Shown: positions 1 to 5,515 of the stretch, in pieces
Position numbering within the stretch: the first letter of the stretch is position 1
Layout of the letters: each line of letters opens with the position of its first letter
From: Chlamydiota bacterium
Lineage (GTDB): Bacteria; Chlamydiota; Chlamydiia; Chlamydiales; Rhabdochlamydiaceae
NCBI GenBank assembly: GCA_016866585.1
Contig: VGMB01000119.1
Coordinates: forward strand, 1-5,515
DNA: 5,515 bases
Reading direction: 5' to 3'
Position numbers and translations under genes: made by a program
The notes under the pieces: model-generated
Databases searched by the model: none
The model's input: the letters and a program-made list of their open reading frames with translations, nothing else
What the model was told of the DNA's origin: nothing

Positions 1-71
1 AAATTTATTTTTAAAAAAAAACTTCTTTTTGTTTTATATGTCTTTACCTGATCGAAAACAAAGGATTATGT

Positions 72-1169
72 ATGAATAAATTAAAACAAACTCTATTTTT
101 GACCGGAATGGTTTCATCTGCTTTTTTACATGCAGACTCCAATTTTGAAAATCCTCCAAGTTATCTTCCTGGAGAGAAAATTAAAGAAGGCCAACTTCCT
201 GGAGGGTATAATAAGAGTGCATCTTATAAATTGAAGGACTCTTGGGATGTGTATTTCACAGCAGATTATATTTGTTGGGACTGGCTTCAATGTGGATTAA
301 AATTGGATAATCCAGGTGGATTCCTAGGATTTGGAGAGACGATATCTGTTACGCCTGCGACTATCAGTCCTGGATATGCATCTGGATTCCAAGTTGGTTT
401 TGGTTTTAATATGAGAGGAATGGACGACTGGAACTTCTATTCTCAGTATACGTACTACAGAAATAGCGGTAGCACTTCTCAATTTGCAGATCTAAACAGA
501 GGGAATCCTATTATTACAGGAACATTGAATGCTCATGGATCAGCATCTATAAGCTTTGATATGCTTGATGCTCTTATTCAACGTCCTTTTTATTTTGGTA
601 AAAAGTTAACAGCGAACTTCGTCACAGGATTAAAAGCCTTATGGATAAGTAATGATTATGATGTTGCAGGATCCGTAAAAGCTACAATGAGTATTTCTGC
701 TCCAAGTCCTTACTATGCAGGACAAGCAACAAATGATTTTGAGTATAGCTCAGATAGTGATATCAGTTCTTGGTCTCTTGGCCCTAAATTTGGATTTGAG
801 AGCAACTGGCTACTTGGTTATGGTGTAAAAGTATTAAGCAACGTTAGCGTCAGCGTTTTATATACACAATACTCTGGCCATAAAGAAGAAACTTCAGTTG
901 GCTTTTTGGAAACCAATAATTATGGATCGAAGCCCTATGATTACGACAACACAAAAAAATCTAGTTATAATGGCGTTAAAGGCATAAAACCTATGTTAGA
1001 AACGTATCTTGGCCTTGGTTGGGGAAGGTACATATGTAATGAACAATACCATCTTGATGTAGCTGCTGGATGGGATTTTGATTTACTAAGACTATCTAAA
1101 AATACTACATCTGGTTCTGGAAATCTTGGACTTTCGGGCTTTAACCTTAAATTTAGATTCGATTTCTAG
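72..1169 (+). CDS. MOMP-like outer membrane beta-barrel porin (Legionella-type MOMP family)
   Basis: Predicted porin of 365 residues in the outer membrane, allowing passive diffusion of small solutes and probably a major surface protein. A Sec signal peptide is visible: basic start (MNKLKQ), hydrophobic core at about 7-19, and likely cleavage after Ala21 (LHA|DS). The mature part alternates aromatic and polar residues as beta strands do, for example WDVYFTADYICWDW at about 58-71 and NFYSQYTYYRN further on. The chain ends in NLKFRFDF, a terminal-phenylalanine signal of the kind read by the BAM machinery. The order of blocks (WDVYFTADY, GFQVGFGFNM, a SWSLGPKFGFESNWLLGYG block, and a late GLGWGRY...AAGWDFDLL block) resembles the Legionella-type MOMP family (PF05150), which is expanded in Parachlamydiales. 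It has only three cysteines (68, 74, 322), far fewer than classical Chlamydia MOMP. The start at 72 is supported by AAGGA at 61-65, six bases upstream. A weak promoter-like pair (TTAAAA at 11-16, TTATAT at 34-39) may precede it. The family call is by eye; the barrel call is firm. Confidence 0.85.
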   Translation: MNKLKQTLFLTGMVSSAFLHADSNFENPPSYLPGEKIKEGQLPGGYNKSASYKLKDSWDVYFTADYICWDWLQCGLKLDNPGGFLGFGETISVTPATISPGYASGFQVGFGFNMRGMDDWNFYSQYTYYRNSGSTSQFADLNRGNPIITGTLNAHGSASISFDMLDALIQRPFYFGKKLTANFVTGLKALWISNDYDVAGSVKATMSISAPSPYYAGQATNDFEYSSDSDISSWSLGPKFGFESNWLLGYGVKVLSNVSVSVLYTQYSGHKEETSVGFLETNNYGSKPYDYDNTKKSSYNGVKGIKPMLETYLGLGWGRYICNEQYHLDVAAGWDFDLLRLSKNTTSGSGNLGLSGFNLKFRFDF

Positions 1170-1182
1170 TTGCCTTTTCTAT

Positions 1183-1213
1183 TAGAGATAGACTTGCATA
1201 GAGTCTATCTCTA
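1183..1213 (+). terminator. Perfect 12-bp hairpin after the porin gene, probable terminator
   Basis: TAGAGATAGACT at 1183-1194 pairs perfectly with AGTCTATCTCTA at 1202-1213, around a 7-base loop. It starts 13 bases after the porin stop codon. Only a short, interrupted T-rich stretch follows (TCTTTAATTA), so it is an imperfect intrinsic terminator. It could instead act mainly as an mRNA 3'-end stabiliser for a highly expressed porin message. Confidence 0.6.
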
Positions 1214-1337
1214 TCTTTAATTACTGATTATTTTATACGTGTTCATTTTTGATAAAAATATCTTTTTGTGATTTCTTTTGCCATATATCAAAAAGTGTAT
1301 ATTTGTGTGCCTGCCGTGAAAAATAGGATTGGCTCCG

Positions 1338-1511
1338 ATGCTAGATGTAAAATTAAAACTTCCGTCTTATGCTGCAAATTTTAATTGTTCAATACTTGAA
1401 ATCTTGAATCAAAATTATGATCCAAATGTACCAAAGGTACTGTTCATTTGGGAATGCTTTGGAACAAGTGGTTCGTGGGATATACTAAAAGGCAAACTCC
1501 TAACGGAATGA
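1338..1511 (+). CDS. Small ORF of 57 codons, probably the 5' remnant of a decayed gene
   Basis: An ATG at 1338 opens a 57-residue frame (MLDVKLKLPSYAANF...) ending at TGA 1509-1511. AGGA at 1325-1328, nine bases upstream, is a plausible ribosome binding site. A TTG at 1329 would add three residues but sits directly after that site and is unlikely. The product has no signal peptide, membrane segment or motif I recognise. Protein-like sequence continues downstream in another frame and then again in this frame, so I read this as the surviving start of a broken gene rather than a complete small protein. Confidence 0.25.
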   Translation: MLDVKLKLPSYAANFNCSILEILNQNYDPNVPKVLFIWECFGTSGSWDILKGKLLTE

Positions 1512-1596
1512 TTGATTTTAAAATAGAATCCTTAACAAAAAGTATGAAGTATAACACAATACATCGTTCGACATCAATTCGTCACATGTGCAAGAA

Positions 1597-1618
1597 TTCT
1601 TAAGGCTTTCCTTAAGAA
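1597..1618. repeat. Perfect 9-bp inverted repeat with 4-base loop
   Basis: TTCTTAAGG at 1597-1605 pairs with CCTTAAGAA at 1610-1618 around the loop CTTT. It lies inside the presumed decayed coding region, and on neither strand is it followed by a T-run, so it is not a convincing intrinsic terminator. Its function, if any, is unknown. Confidence 0.4.
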
Positions 1619-1850
1619 ACCTTTAGAATCTTATTATAATCGTGATAATCTTCAGATAAATCACTATACGTATATGTGAGAAATTTAACTCTTAGTAAAA
1701 GACTGGTTAAAAATAGATGGTAATATCAAATCTTTATATAATTAGCTGGAAGACTTGGTTAGATACTTTAAGAAGGCTGTTGATAAAGTTGAGTGATTAC
1801 AGTTTTTACAAGATGTGAGTAAAATTAATTTTTTATATTTAATTTAGCAA

Positions 1851-2579
1851 TCAAAGAGAGTTTAGCTGATCATTATCCATGTATATTCTTAGGTGAGAGA
1901 GGTCTTTAAAAGGAACAAAAGGTTTGTTCTCTTCGATAGATTCTCTCCATCTTGCCATTCCTTCTGGACTCATCTTCATCATAACACTTGTCAGTACTTC
2001 TGTAGACCTCCTCATTCCGCTTTCTTGAGGTATTCTGTTGTGCATAATATTTGGTAAAAATATGGTTTGAATATAAGGTTCAGTTTTTGTTTGGATCTCT
2101 TCAAAAGCCTCTTTGTTTTGCTTAAACTCTTCTAGCGTGAGAGGTTGAACTTCATCATAATCTGAGTCTTCACCTTGGTAATATAAAAGAATAATTTTTA
2201 GTAATTTTCCATTTTTGGCTAAGAATTTATCGAGTTCTTCGAGTGATTCACAATCGTTAAGCTGTAAAGCAGCGGTAAGTGCTTTTAGTCCACAATTTCC
2301 AAACTGAAGTTTTACTGAACTTAATCCGTGGTTGTGTAAAGGGATCATTCCCATAAAAGTATGAAAAACATGAGAACTAAAGCTGGCATCTGTCGTGATA
2401 GAGGGTATATTTCTTTCAAAAACAGCTTTCATCATATGTCTGTATCCATCAGTGCCAAATCCTTTTGTATGGCTGACAATTCTGTCTAAATGCATCGTTG
2501 CAGTGTTATCGCTGTAGTGATACTGTAAATATCCAGAAGATGAATAATTCTCATAATGAAATGTCATAAAGTTGCTCAT
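1851..2579 (-). CDS. GNAT acetyltransferase-like protein with unrecognised C-terminal half
   Basis: This is a 242-residue, probably soluble protein without signal peptide or membrane segments. The first 80 residues read like the core of a GNAT N-acetyltransferase: a strand (GYLQYHY, 16-22), the strand ATMHLDRIV (27-35), then KGFGTDGYRHMM (39-50), which resembles the acetyl-CoA pyrophosphate-binding loop (Q/R-x-x-G-x-G/A) and following helix. The strand SITTDAS (60-66) and helix SSHVFHTFMGMIP (68-80) match the end of the fold. The usual N-terminal strand and helices are missing or very short. Residues from about 85 onward, including an acidic EDSDYDE stretch and a late MSPEGMARWRESIEE segment, match nothing I know. 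If active it would acetylate an unknown amine; a lineage-specific effector role is possible but unproven. The gene is monocistronic and divergent from the transporter pair. No SD precedes the ATG (AATATATTA), and the predicted transcript leader is only about 14 bases. The fold call is by eye. Confidence 0.75.
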   Translation of the reverse strand: MSNFMTFHYENYSSSGYLQYHYSDNTATMHLDRIVSHTKGFGTDGYRHMMKAVFERNIPSITTDASFSSHVFHTFMGMIPLHNHGLSSVKLQFGNCGLKALTAALQLNDCESLEELDKFLAKNGKLLKIILLYYQGEDSDYDEVQPLTLEEFKQNKEAFEEIQTKTEPYIQTIFLPNIMHNRIPQESGMRRSTEVLTSVMMKMSPEGMARWRESIEENKPFVPFKDLSHLRIYMDNDQLNSL

Positions 2580-2599
2580 TAATATATTAATGTGCTTCT

Positions 2600-2628
2600 A
2601 TTATACTTTAATTTTAAATTTAATTTAA
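2600..2628 (-). promoter_or_regulatory. Candidate promoter for the GNAT-like gene
   Basis: Read on the minus strand, a consensus -10 box TATAAT occupies 2605-2600. A weak -35, TTAAAT, lies at 2628-2623 with 17-base spacing (TTTAAA with 18). Transcription would start near 2593, about 14 bases before the ATG at 2579. The -10 is a perfect match, but the surroundings are extremely AT-rich, so the -35 is uncertain. Confidence 0.45.
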
Positions 2629-2679
2629 ACTAGTTGTGATTTTTTTTGATTATTTTATCTTCTTATTTTATTGATTAAA

Positions 2680-2684
2680 AGAGG
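2680..2684 (+). promoter_or_regulatory. Ribosome binding site that sets the start of the first transporter gene
   Basis: AGAGG at 2680-2684 lies seven bases before ATG 2692. An in-frame TTG at 2671 would place this site inside the coding sequence and add seven residues (MIKRGIG) before the conserved N-terminus. The site therefore favours ATG 2692. Confidence 0.65.
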
Positions 2685-2691
2685 TATAGGT

Positions 2692-3210
2692 ATGTTCAAA
2701 AAACTTCAAAAAAATCGATGGTCCCCGTATGCAGCAGGCCTTGGAATCGGCATCACCTTTCTGCTTAGCTTTTTTGTTTTTAACCGAACTCTTAGTAGCT
2801 CAGTGGGTTTTGTTAAAATATCGGCATTTCTACAAAGCCTATTCGATGAAAATGCCTTAGATTCAACAGTTTATTATAAAGAATACTTCGAAAACCATTC
2901 TTGGATAGATTGGCAGGTCTGTATTTTAGTGGGTGTGATTATTGGCTCTTTTATTGCTGCCAAAACGTCTATACGTGCCCAAAAGCAAGAGAGAGCTACT
3001 TCTTTATCTTTTGGCTCTAAACTCTCATCTTTTGTTGGTGGCGCAATAATAATGTTTGCAGCAAGATTTGCTGGTGGCTGCACTTCCGGTCATGCCATAT
3101 CAGGCGGAATTCAGCTCGCTGTTTCTGGTTATCTGTTTATGATAGGTGTCTTTTTACTTGGCATACCTTCAGCTTTTGTTTTTCGTAAATTTTTAAAGCA
3201 GGAATCATAA
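2692..3210 (+). CDS. YeeE/YedE family sulfur-compound transporter, first half-size subunit
   Basis: This is an inner-membrane protein of 172 residues in the Sulf_transp (YeeE/YedE, PF04143) family. Members import thiosulfate or related sulfur compounds, passing the substrate along conserved cysteines. Four hydrophobic segments are visible at about 13-30, 74-90, 112-128 and 142-164. The signature GGCTSGHAISGG lies at 128-139, with Cys130 the expected functional cysteine; Cys77 lies in the second segment. The opening NRWSPYAAGLGIGI and the loop after segment 1 are typical of the split, half-size form, which works with a partner; that partner follows after three bases. The start is ATG 2692, chosen by the SD at 2680-2684. 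A weak promoter may lie upstream (TTGTGA at 2634-2639, TATCTT at 2656-2661). No rhodanese, TusA or ArsR-type regulator, often found with such pairs, is in the window. Family assignment is strong; exact substrate is inference. Confidence 0.9.
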   Translation: MFKKLQKNRWSPYAAGLGIGITFLLSFFVFNRTLSSSVGFVKISAFLQSLFDENALDSTVYYKEYFENHSWIDWQVCILVGVIIGSFIAAKTSIRAQKQERATSLSFGSKLSSFVGGAIIMFAARFAGGCTSGHAISGGIQLAVSGYLFMIGVFLLGIPSAFVFRKFLKQES

Positions 3211-3213
3211 TAT

Positions 3214-3804
3214 ATGGAAATGCAGATTTTTAGTTCTTTATCGGATGTTTTTAGTGCACTGGGAATAGGAATCTTGTTTGGTTTTTTTCTTCAAAAAGCG
3301 GGCGTTGCCAACTTTAGAACCATAAAAGATCAGCTTTTATTAAAAGATTTTACTGTGATGAAGGTGATTCTTACAGCGATAGCGACAGGCAGCTTTGGTC
3401 TATTTCTTGTTAGAGAATACATTGGTTCTATCGAGTTTATTATAAGTACAACGACACTACCGGCAGCCTTTTTTGGAGGTTGTTTATTTGGTGTGGGTAT
3501 GGCTTTACTTGGATTTTGCCCAGGGACATGTGTTGCGGCTCTGGCTGATATGTCTCAGACTGCCATCTGGGGATTTTTTGGTATGATCATCGGAGCATTT
3601 GTTTATTCCCATAATGCCCCATTTATAGTGGAAAAATTCAAACCAATAGATGCTATAGACAAATCTCAAATCACGGACATTTTACCCATCAGTCCATGGT
3701 TTTTTATCTTCTTTTTACTCTTGGTCGTAGGTCTTTTATGGTCTATAGATATACGCCTAACAAAAAAAACAGGTGCGCAGCTTAATGATATTTTTTTACG
3801 TTGA
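3214..3804 (+). CDS. YeeE/YedE family sulfur-compound transporter, second half-size subunit (DUF6691-type)
   Basis: This 196-residue inner-membrane protein is the partner of the gene three bases upstream, and the two are surely co-transcribed. The N-terminus (ALGIGILFGFFLQKAGV, 15-31) followed by QLLLKDFTVMKVILTAI (40-56) is a hallmark of the second half of split YeeE/YedE transporters, now often named DUF6691. The second signature, GFCPGT, is at 100-105 within GGCLFGVGMALLGFCPGTC, giving Cys90, Cys102 and Cys106; Cys102 is the likely functional residue equivalent to Cys130 of the partner. Hydrophobic segments are at about 12-26, 48-66, 83-100, 116-131 and 160-176. Together the two would form the pseudo-symmetric transporter seen as one chain in full-length YeeE. 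The start at 3214 is preceded by AGGA (3200-3203), ten bases away; a second ATG at codon 3 (3220) is possible. No convincing terminator follows. Confidence 0.9.
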   Translation: MEMQIFSSLSDVFSALGIGILFGFFLQKAGVANFRTIKDQLLLKDFTVMKVILTAIATGSFGLFLVREYIGSIEFIISTTTLPAAFFGGCLFGVGMALLGFCPGTCVAALADMSQTAIWGFFGMIIGAFVYSHNAPFIVEKFKPIDAIDKSQITDILPISPWFFIFFLLLVVGLLWSIDIRLTKKTGAQLNDIFLR

Positions 3805-3858
3805 TTTCCGGATTTTTTTCTCGATTATCAACTAATTATTTTTCATTTATTTCGTGTT

Positions 3859-3886
3859 TTGTTTTTTTTGTAAAAAAATATATAAT
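3859..3886 (+). promoter_or_regulatory. Candidate promoter for the long 3' gene
   Basis: TTGTTT at 3859-3864 and a perfect TATAAT at 3881-3886 are separated by 16 bases, resembling a sigma70/sigma66 promoter. Transcription would start near 3893, leaving a leader of about 24 bases before ATG 3917. It suggests that the downstream gene is transcribed on its own rather than by read-through from the transporter pair. Confidence 0.5.
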
Positions 3887-3916
3887 GAATAGAATTGTAT
3901 TTTATATTTTTTTATT

Positions 3917-5515
3917 ATGGTTAATTCTGTTTTTTTAAGTCAAAATATTGAAGAGCTTTCGCATATTAATAGATCTAATACTGTGAAGGCTCTTTCTCCT
4001 GTAGATGTGGAAAAGGTTAAATCAGTATTTGCCACACTTTCTCAAGATCCAATATCTACATTGTTAAGTTCAGAAGTTGCAAAGCTTGCAGAAAGAGTTG
4101 AAATTCTTCATGAAACCAACAGACTAACCTTAGGAAGAAATACCATAGGTCTTGTCATAGATCTATTTAAAAAATTTGAGCTATCCCTTTTATTTGCAAA
4201 TTTTTCAGATAAGTCTAAACGACAGTTAGTTAACTGGGTGTATCCTTTGGTTAAGCATGAAACTAACCCCATTTATAGGGAAGGTGTTTTAGATCTTGTT
4301 TTGAGAGCTCCCATCAAAGATAGGAGAGAAGTTTGTTCAAATCTTGAAGCTCTTATAAGCTTATTTGATGATCAAAAATATGATGTTATTTTTAGGCTTA
4401 AAGGAGTTCCTGAAGATGAGCTCTGCTCGAGTTTACAGGTGATTTTAGGTCTAATTACCCATGGGTGTTCTGCAAAAGATGTTTATTTGCTTTTGGATTT
4501 TTTTGAAGAGATAGACTTTATAGATATAAATTTGCTTTCTGATTTTATAAGAAAGATTTTTAGAATAGTGAATACAGATAGATTTTCATACCCAACGATA
4601 GGAATAGAAGAAAAAATCCATCTCATGAAGGTCTTGCAATTTAGCGAGGAAGAGCTCGGAGAAGATATTTTATCATTTATAAGCACATTTAAGGGAGATA
4701 TAGAAAATGTTGACCAAATTGTCTCTTTGGTAAGAATGAAAGGCTATTTGGATGAGGAAAAACAAAAAAATATCATCGAATTTAAGGATGTCATATTCCC
4801 TTTGTTAAAAACATCGGAAGATAAGATTGGTTTTGTCCTTCTTTTTGAATACATTCCTAATGACTTGTGCAACGAATTCTTTAGTTTTTATATTCAATAT
4901 TTGTTAGGCCAAGATTTTATTGAGCCCCCTTTTTCGATATTGGAGAGGTTTCTTGCTACAAAAAGCGAAAATATTGCCGATTTTCATGATCATTTAGAAG
5001 AAAGAATCAGAACATTTGAAAGTCCGATGTTGGGGTTGTATTTCATGAGTCATATTTGGCTAAACAAAGAAAAGTTCATGATACAAGAAAGCTCGACGTT
5101 GCATCATATTTTATTACTTTTGGATAATGTTCAAAATTATTTATTTTCTTTACCTGTTGGGCGAGCTCAGGGTGTATTTTGTTCGAAGTATGATTTTATC
5201 GTCAGTCTTATGGAAGATGAAGAGGGATTAGAGAAAATTTGTGATCAAATCAACTCCATTCCGTTCAATCTAAGAGGAGAGCTGTTACACCAAGCTTTGA
5301 TTCTTTCTGAGTATGCAATGAATGCATTGGAGCTTAGGGATCTTCTTGAGATTATAGCAAGTATCCCTTTGCAATATAGATGGGAAATTGTTGATGGTTG
5401 TAAAAGGATAATCAAACTATCTTCCCACCATCAACCACTTTCTATTCAATTTTTAAAGTTGCTTGCTAATGATGTCGATTTTAATGATGCAAATAAATTG
5501 ATACATAATATTATC
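3917..5515 (+). CDS. Unrecognised large helical protein, 3' end beyond the window
   Basis: An ATG at 3917 opens a frame of 533 codons without a stop up to the last base, so the gene is partial at its 3' end. An in-frame stop (TAG at 3890-3892) lies upstream with no other ATG between, which fixes the start unless a rare codon is used. There is no SD; the bases before the ATG are only A and T, and a TATAAT box lies about 30 bases upstream. The product begins MVNSVFLSQNIEELSHINR, with no signal peptide or membrane segment. It is rich in Leu, Ile, Phe, Glu, Asp and Lys, with few Gly or Pro, and shows repeated short amphipathic stretches such as VYLLLDFFEEIDFIDINLL, LHHILLLLDNVQNYL and LRDLLEIIASIPLQYRWEIV. 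This suggests an all-helical, possibly HEAT/ARM-like solenoid, but I see no clear repeat unit and no catalytic motif. It may be a lineage-specific cytoplasmic or secreted protein; I cannot assign a function. Existence as a gene is near certain. Confidence 0.85.
   Translation, partial: MVNSVFLSQNIEELSHINRSNTVKALSPVDVEKVKSVFATLSQDPISTLLSSEVAKLAERVEILHETNRLTLGRNTIGLVIDLFKKFELSLLFANFSDKSKRQLVNWVYPLVKHETNPIYREGVLDLVLRAPIKDRREVCSNLEALISLFDDQKYDVIFRLKGVPEDELCSSLQVILGLITHGCSAKDVYLLLDFFEEIDFIDINLLSDFIRKIFRIVNTDRFSYPTIGIEEKIHLMKVLQFSEEELGEDILSFISTFKGDIENVDQIVSLVRMKGYLDEEKQKNIIEFKDVIFPLLKTSEDKIGFVLLFEYIPNDLCNEFFSFYIQYLLGQDFIEPPFSILERFLATKSENIADFHDHLEERIRTFESPMLGLYFMSHIWLNKEKFMIQESSTLHHILLLLDNVQNYLFSLPVGRAQGVFCSKYDFIVSLMEDEEGLEKICDQINSIPFNLRGELLHQALILSEYAMNALELRDLLEIIASIPLQYRWEIVDGCKRIIKLSSHHQPLSIQFLKLLANDVDFNDANKLIHNII

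Larger units (their letters stand above)
1338..1796 (+). pseudogene. Decayed coding region, unknown gene, with two frame switches and several stops
   Basis: This stretch lies between the porin and the GNAT-like gene and contains no long ORF, but it reads as protein in consecutive pieces. From 1338 to 1511 the frame beginning MLDVKLKL is open. A second frame, opening after an in-frame TGA and with an ATG at 1454, runs to TAA 1601-1603 and includes GYTKRQTPNGMIDFKIES. The original frame reopens after TGA 1545-1547 and includes VRHQFVTCARILKAFLKKP and ESYYNRDNLQINHY up to TGA 1677. It continues through more stops as LLVKDWLKIDGNIKSLYN, amber TAG at 1743-1745, then LEDLVRYFKKAVDKVE and TGA 1794-1796. 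The simplest reading is an ancestral gene of about 150 codons that took compensating frameshifts and nonsense mutations. I do not recognise the family. Chance open frames in AT-rich DNA are the alternative; the frequent codon stops and lack of a match mean moderate to low confidence. Confidence 0.4.

Noticed and set aside
1246..1294. Inverted repeat TTTTTGATA / TATCAAAAA separated by 31 bases
   Set aside because: Nine A/T-rich pairs at this distance are weak and not linked to any gene start; a TTGCCA/TATATT promoter-like pair in the same area has only 14-base spacing.
1561..1600. CGTTCGACATCAATTCG resembling a tRNA T-arm
   Set aside because: No acceptor stem, anticodon arm or D-arm can be found around it, so there is no tRNA gene.
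1717..1818. 33-codon ORF starting MVISNLYIISW
   Set aside because: It has no SD and overlaps the more protein-like debris in another frame (ending KKAVDKVE); too short and unsupported to call as a gene.
1821..1840. AAAATTAATTTT palindrome as a terminator for the minus-strand gene
   Set aside because: It is purely A/T with no stable stem and is expected often by chance in DNA of this composition.
2874..3083. 69-codon open frame on the minus strand
   Set aside because: It lies entirely inside the first transporter subunit on the opposite strand, has no SD, and its product shows no motif; the plus strand encodes the conserved GGCTSGH region there.
3800..3832. Possible terminator after the transporter pair (GTTGAT ... 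ATCAAC)
   Set aside because: The stem is only six base pairs with a loop of about 21 bases, and the T-run lies inside the loop rather than after the stem.
4483..4686. 67-codon open frame on the minus strand
   Set aside because: It is antisense to the long 3' gene, and its Ser/Lys/Ile-rich product is what the complement of an AT-rich coding region typically gives.

Overview
The window is AT-rich and bacterial. The best guess is an intracellular bacterium of the Chlamydiota, in the Parachlamydiales (Simkania/Rhabdochlamydia-like). This rests mainly on the first gene, a beta-barrel outer membrane protein that looks like the 'Legionella-type' MOMP family, which is expanded in that order. Low GC and unrecognised, probably lineage-specific proteins fit with it. 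Legionellales cannot be excluded, because the same porin family and the split YeeE/YedE pair also occur there. The assignment was made by eye, without any database search.

Layout: (1) 72-1169 (+) is a MOMP-like porin with a signal peptide, a good Shine-Dalgarno (SD) sequence and a C-terminal beta-barrel signal. It is followed by a perfect 12-bp hairpin at 1183-1213. (2) 1214-1850 has no convincing intact gene. Within it, 1338-1796 reads as protein-like segments in two frames broken by several stops, which suggests a decayed gene of unknown identity. (3) 1851-2579 (-) is a 242-residue protein with a GNAT acetyltransferase-like N-terminal half and an unrecognised C-terminal half. (4) 2692-3210 and 3214-3804 (+), transcribed divergently from it, form a tight two-gene operon. 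They encode the two half-size membrane subunits of a YeeE/YedE (Sulf_transp) sulfur-compound transporter, each with its signature cysteine motif. (5) 3917-5515 (+) is a long open frame, at least 533 codons, that runs off the window. It encodes a predicted soluble, mostly helical protein that I do not recognise.

The genes do not form one pathway. The porin would provide outer-membrane permeability. The YeeE/YedE pair would move a small sulfur compound (thiosulfate or sulfane sulfur) across the inner membrane. The other two proteins may be lineage-specific and possibly host-directed, but nothing in the sequence proves that. Two genes (1851-2579 and 3917 onward) have consensus TATAAT boxes very close to their start codons and no recognisable SD. 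The porin and the first transporter gene have clear SDs.
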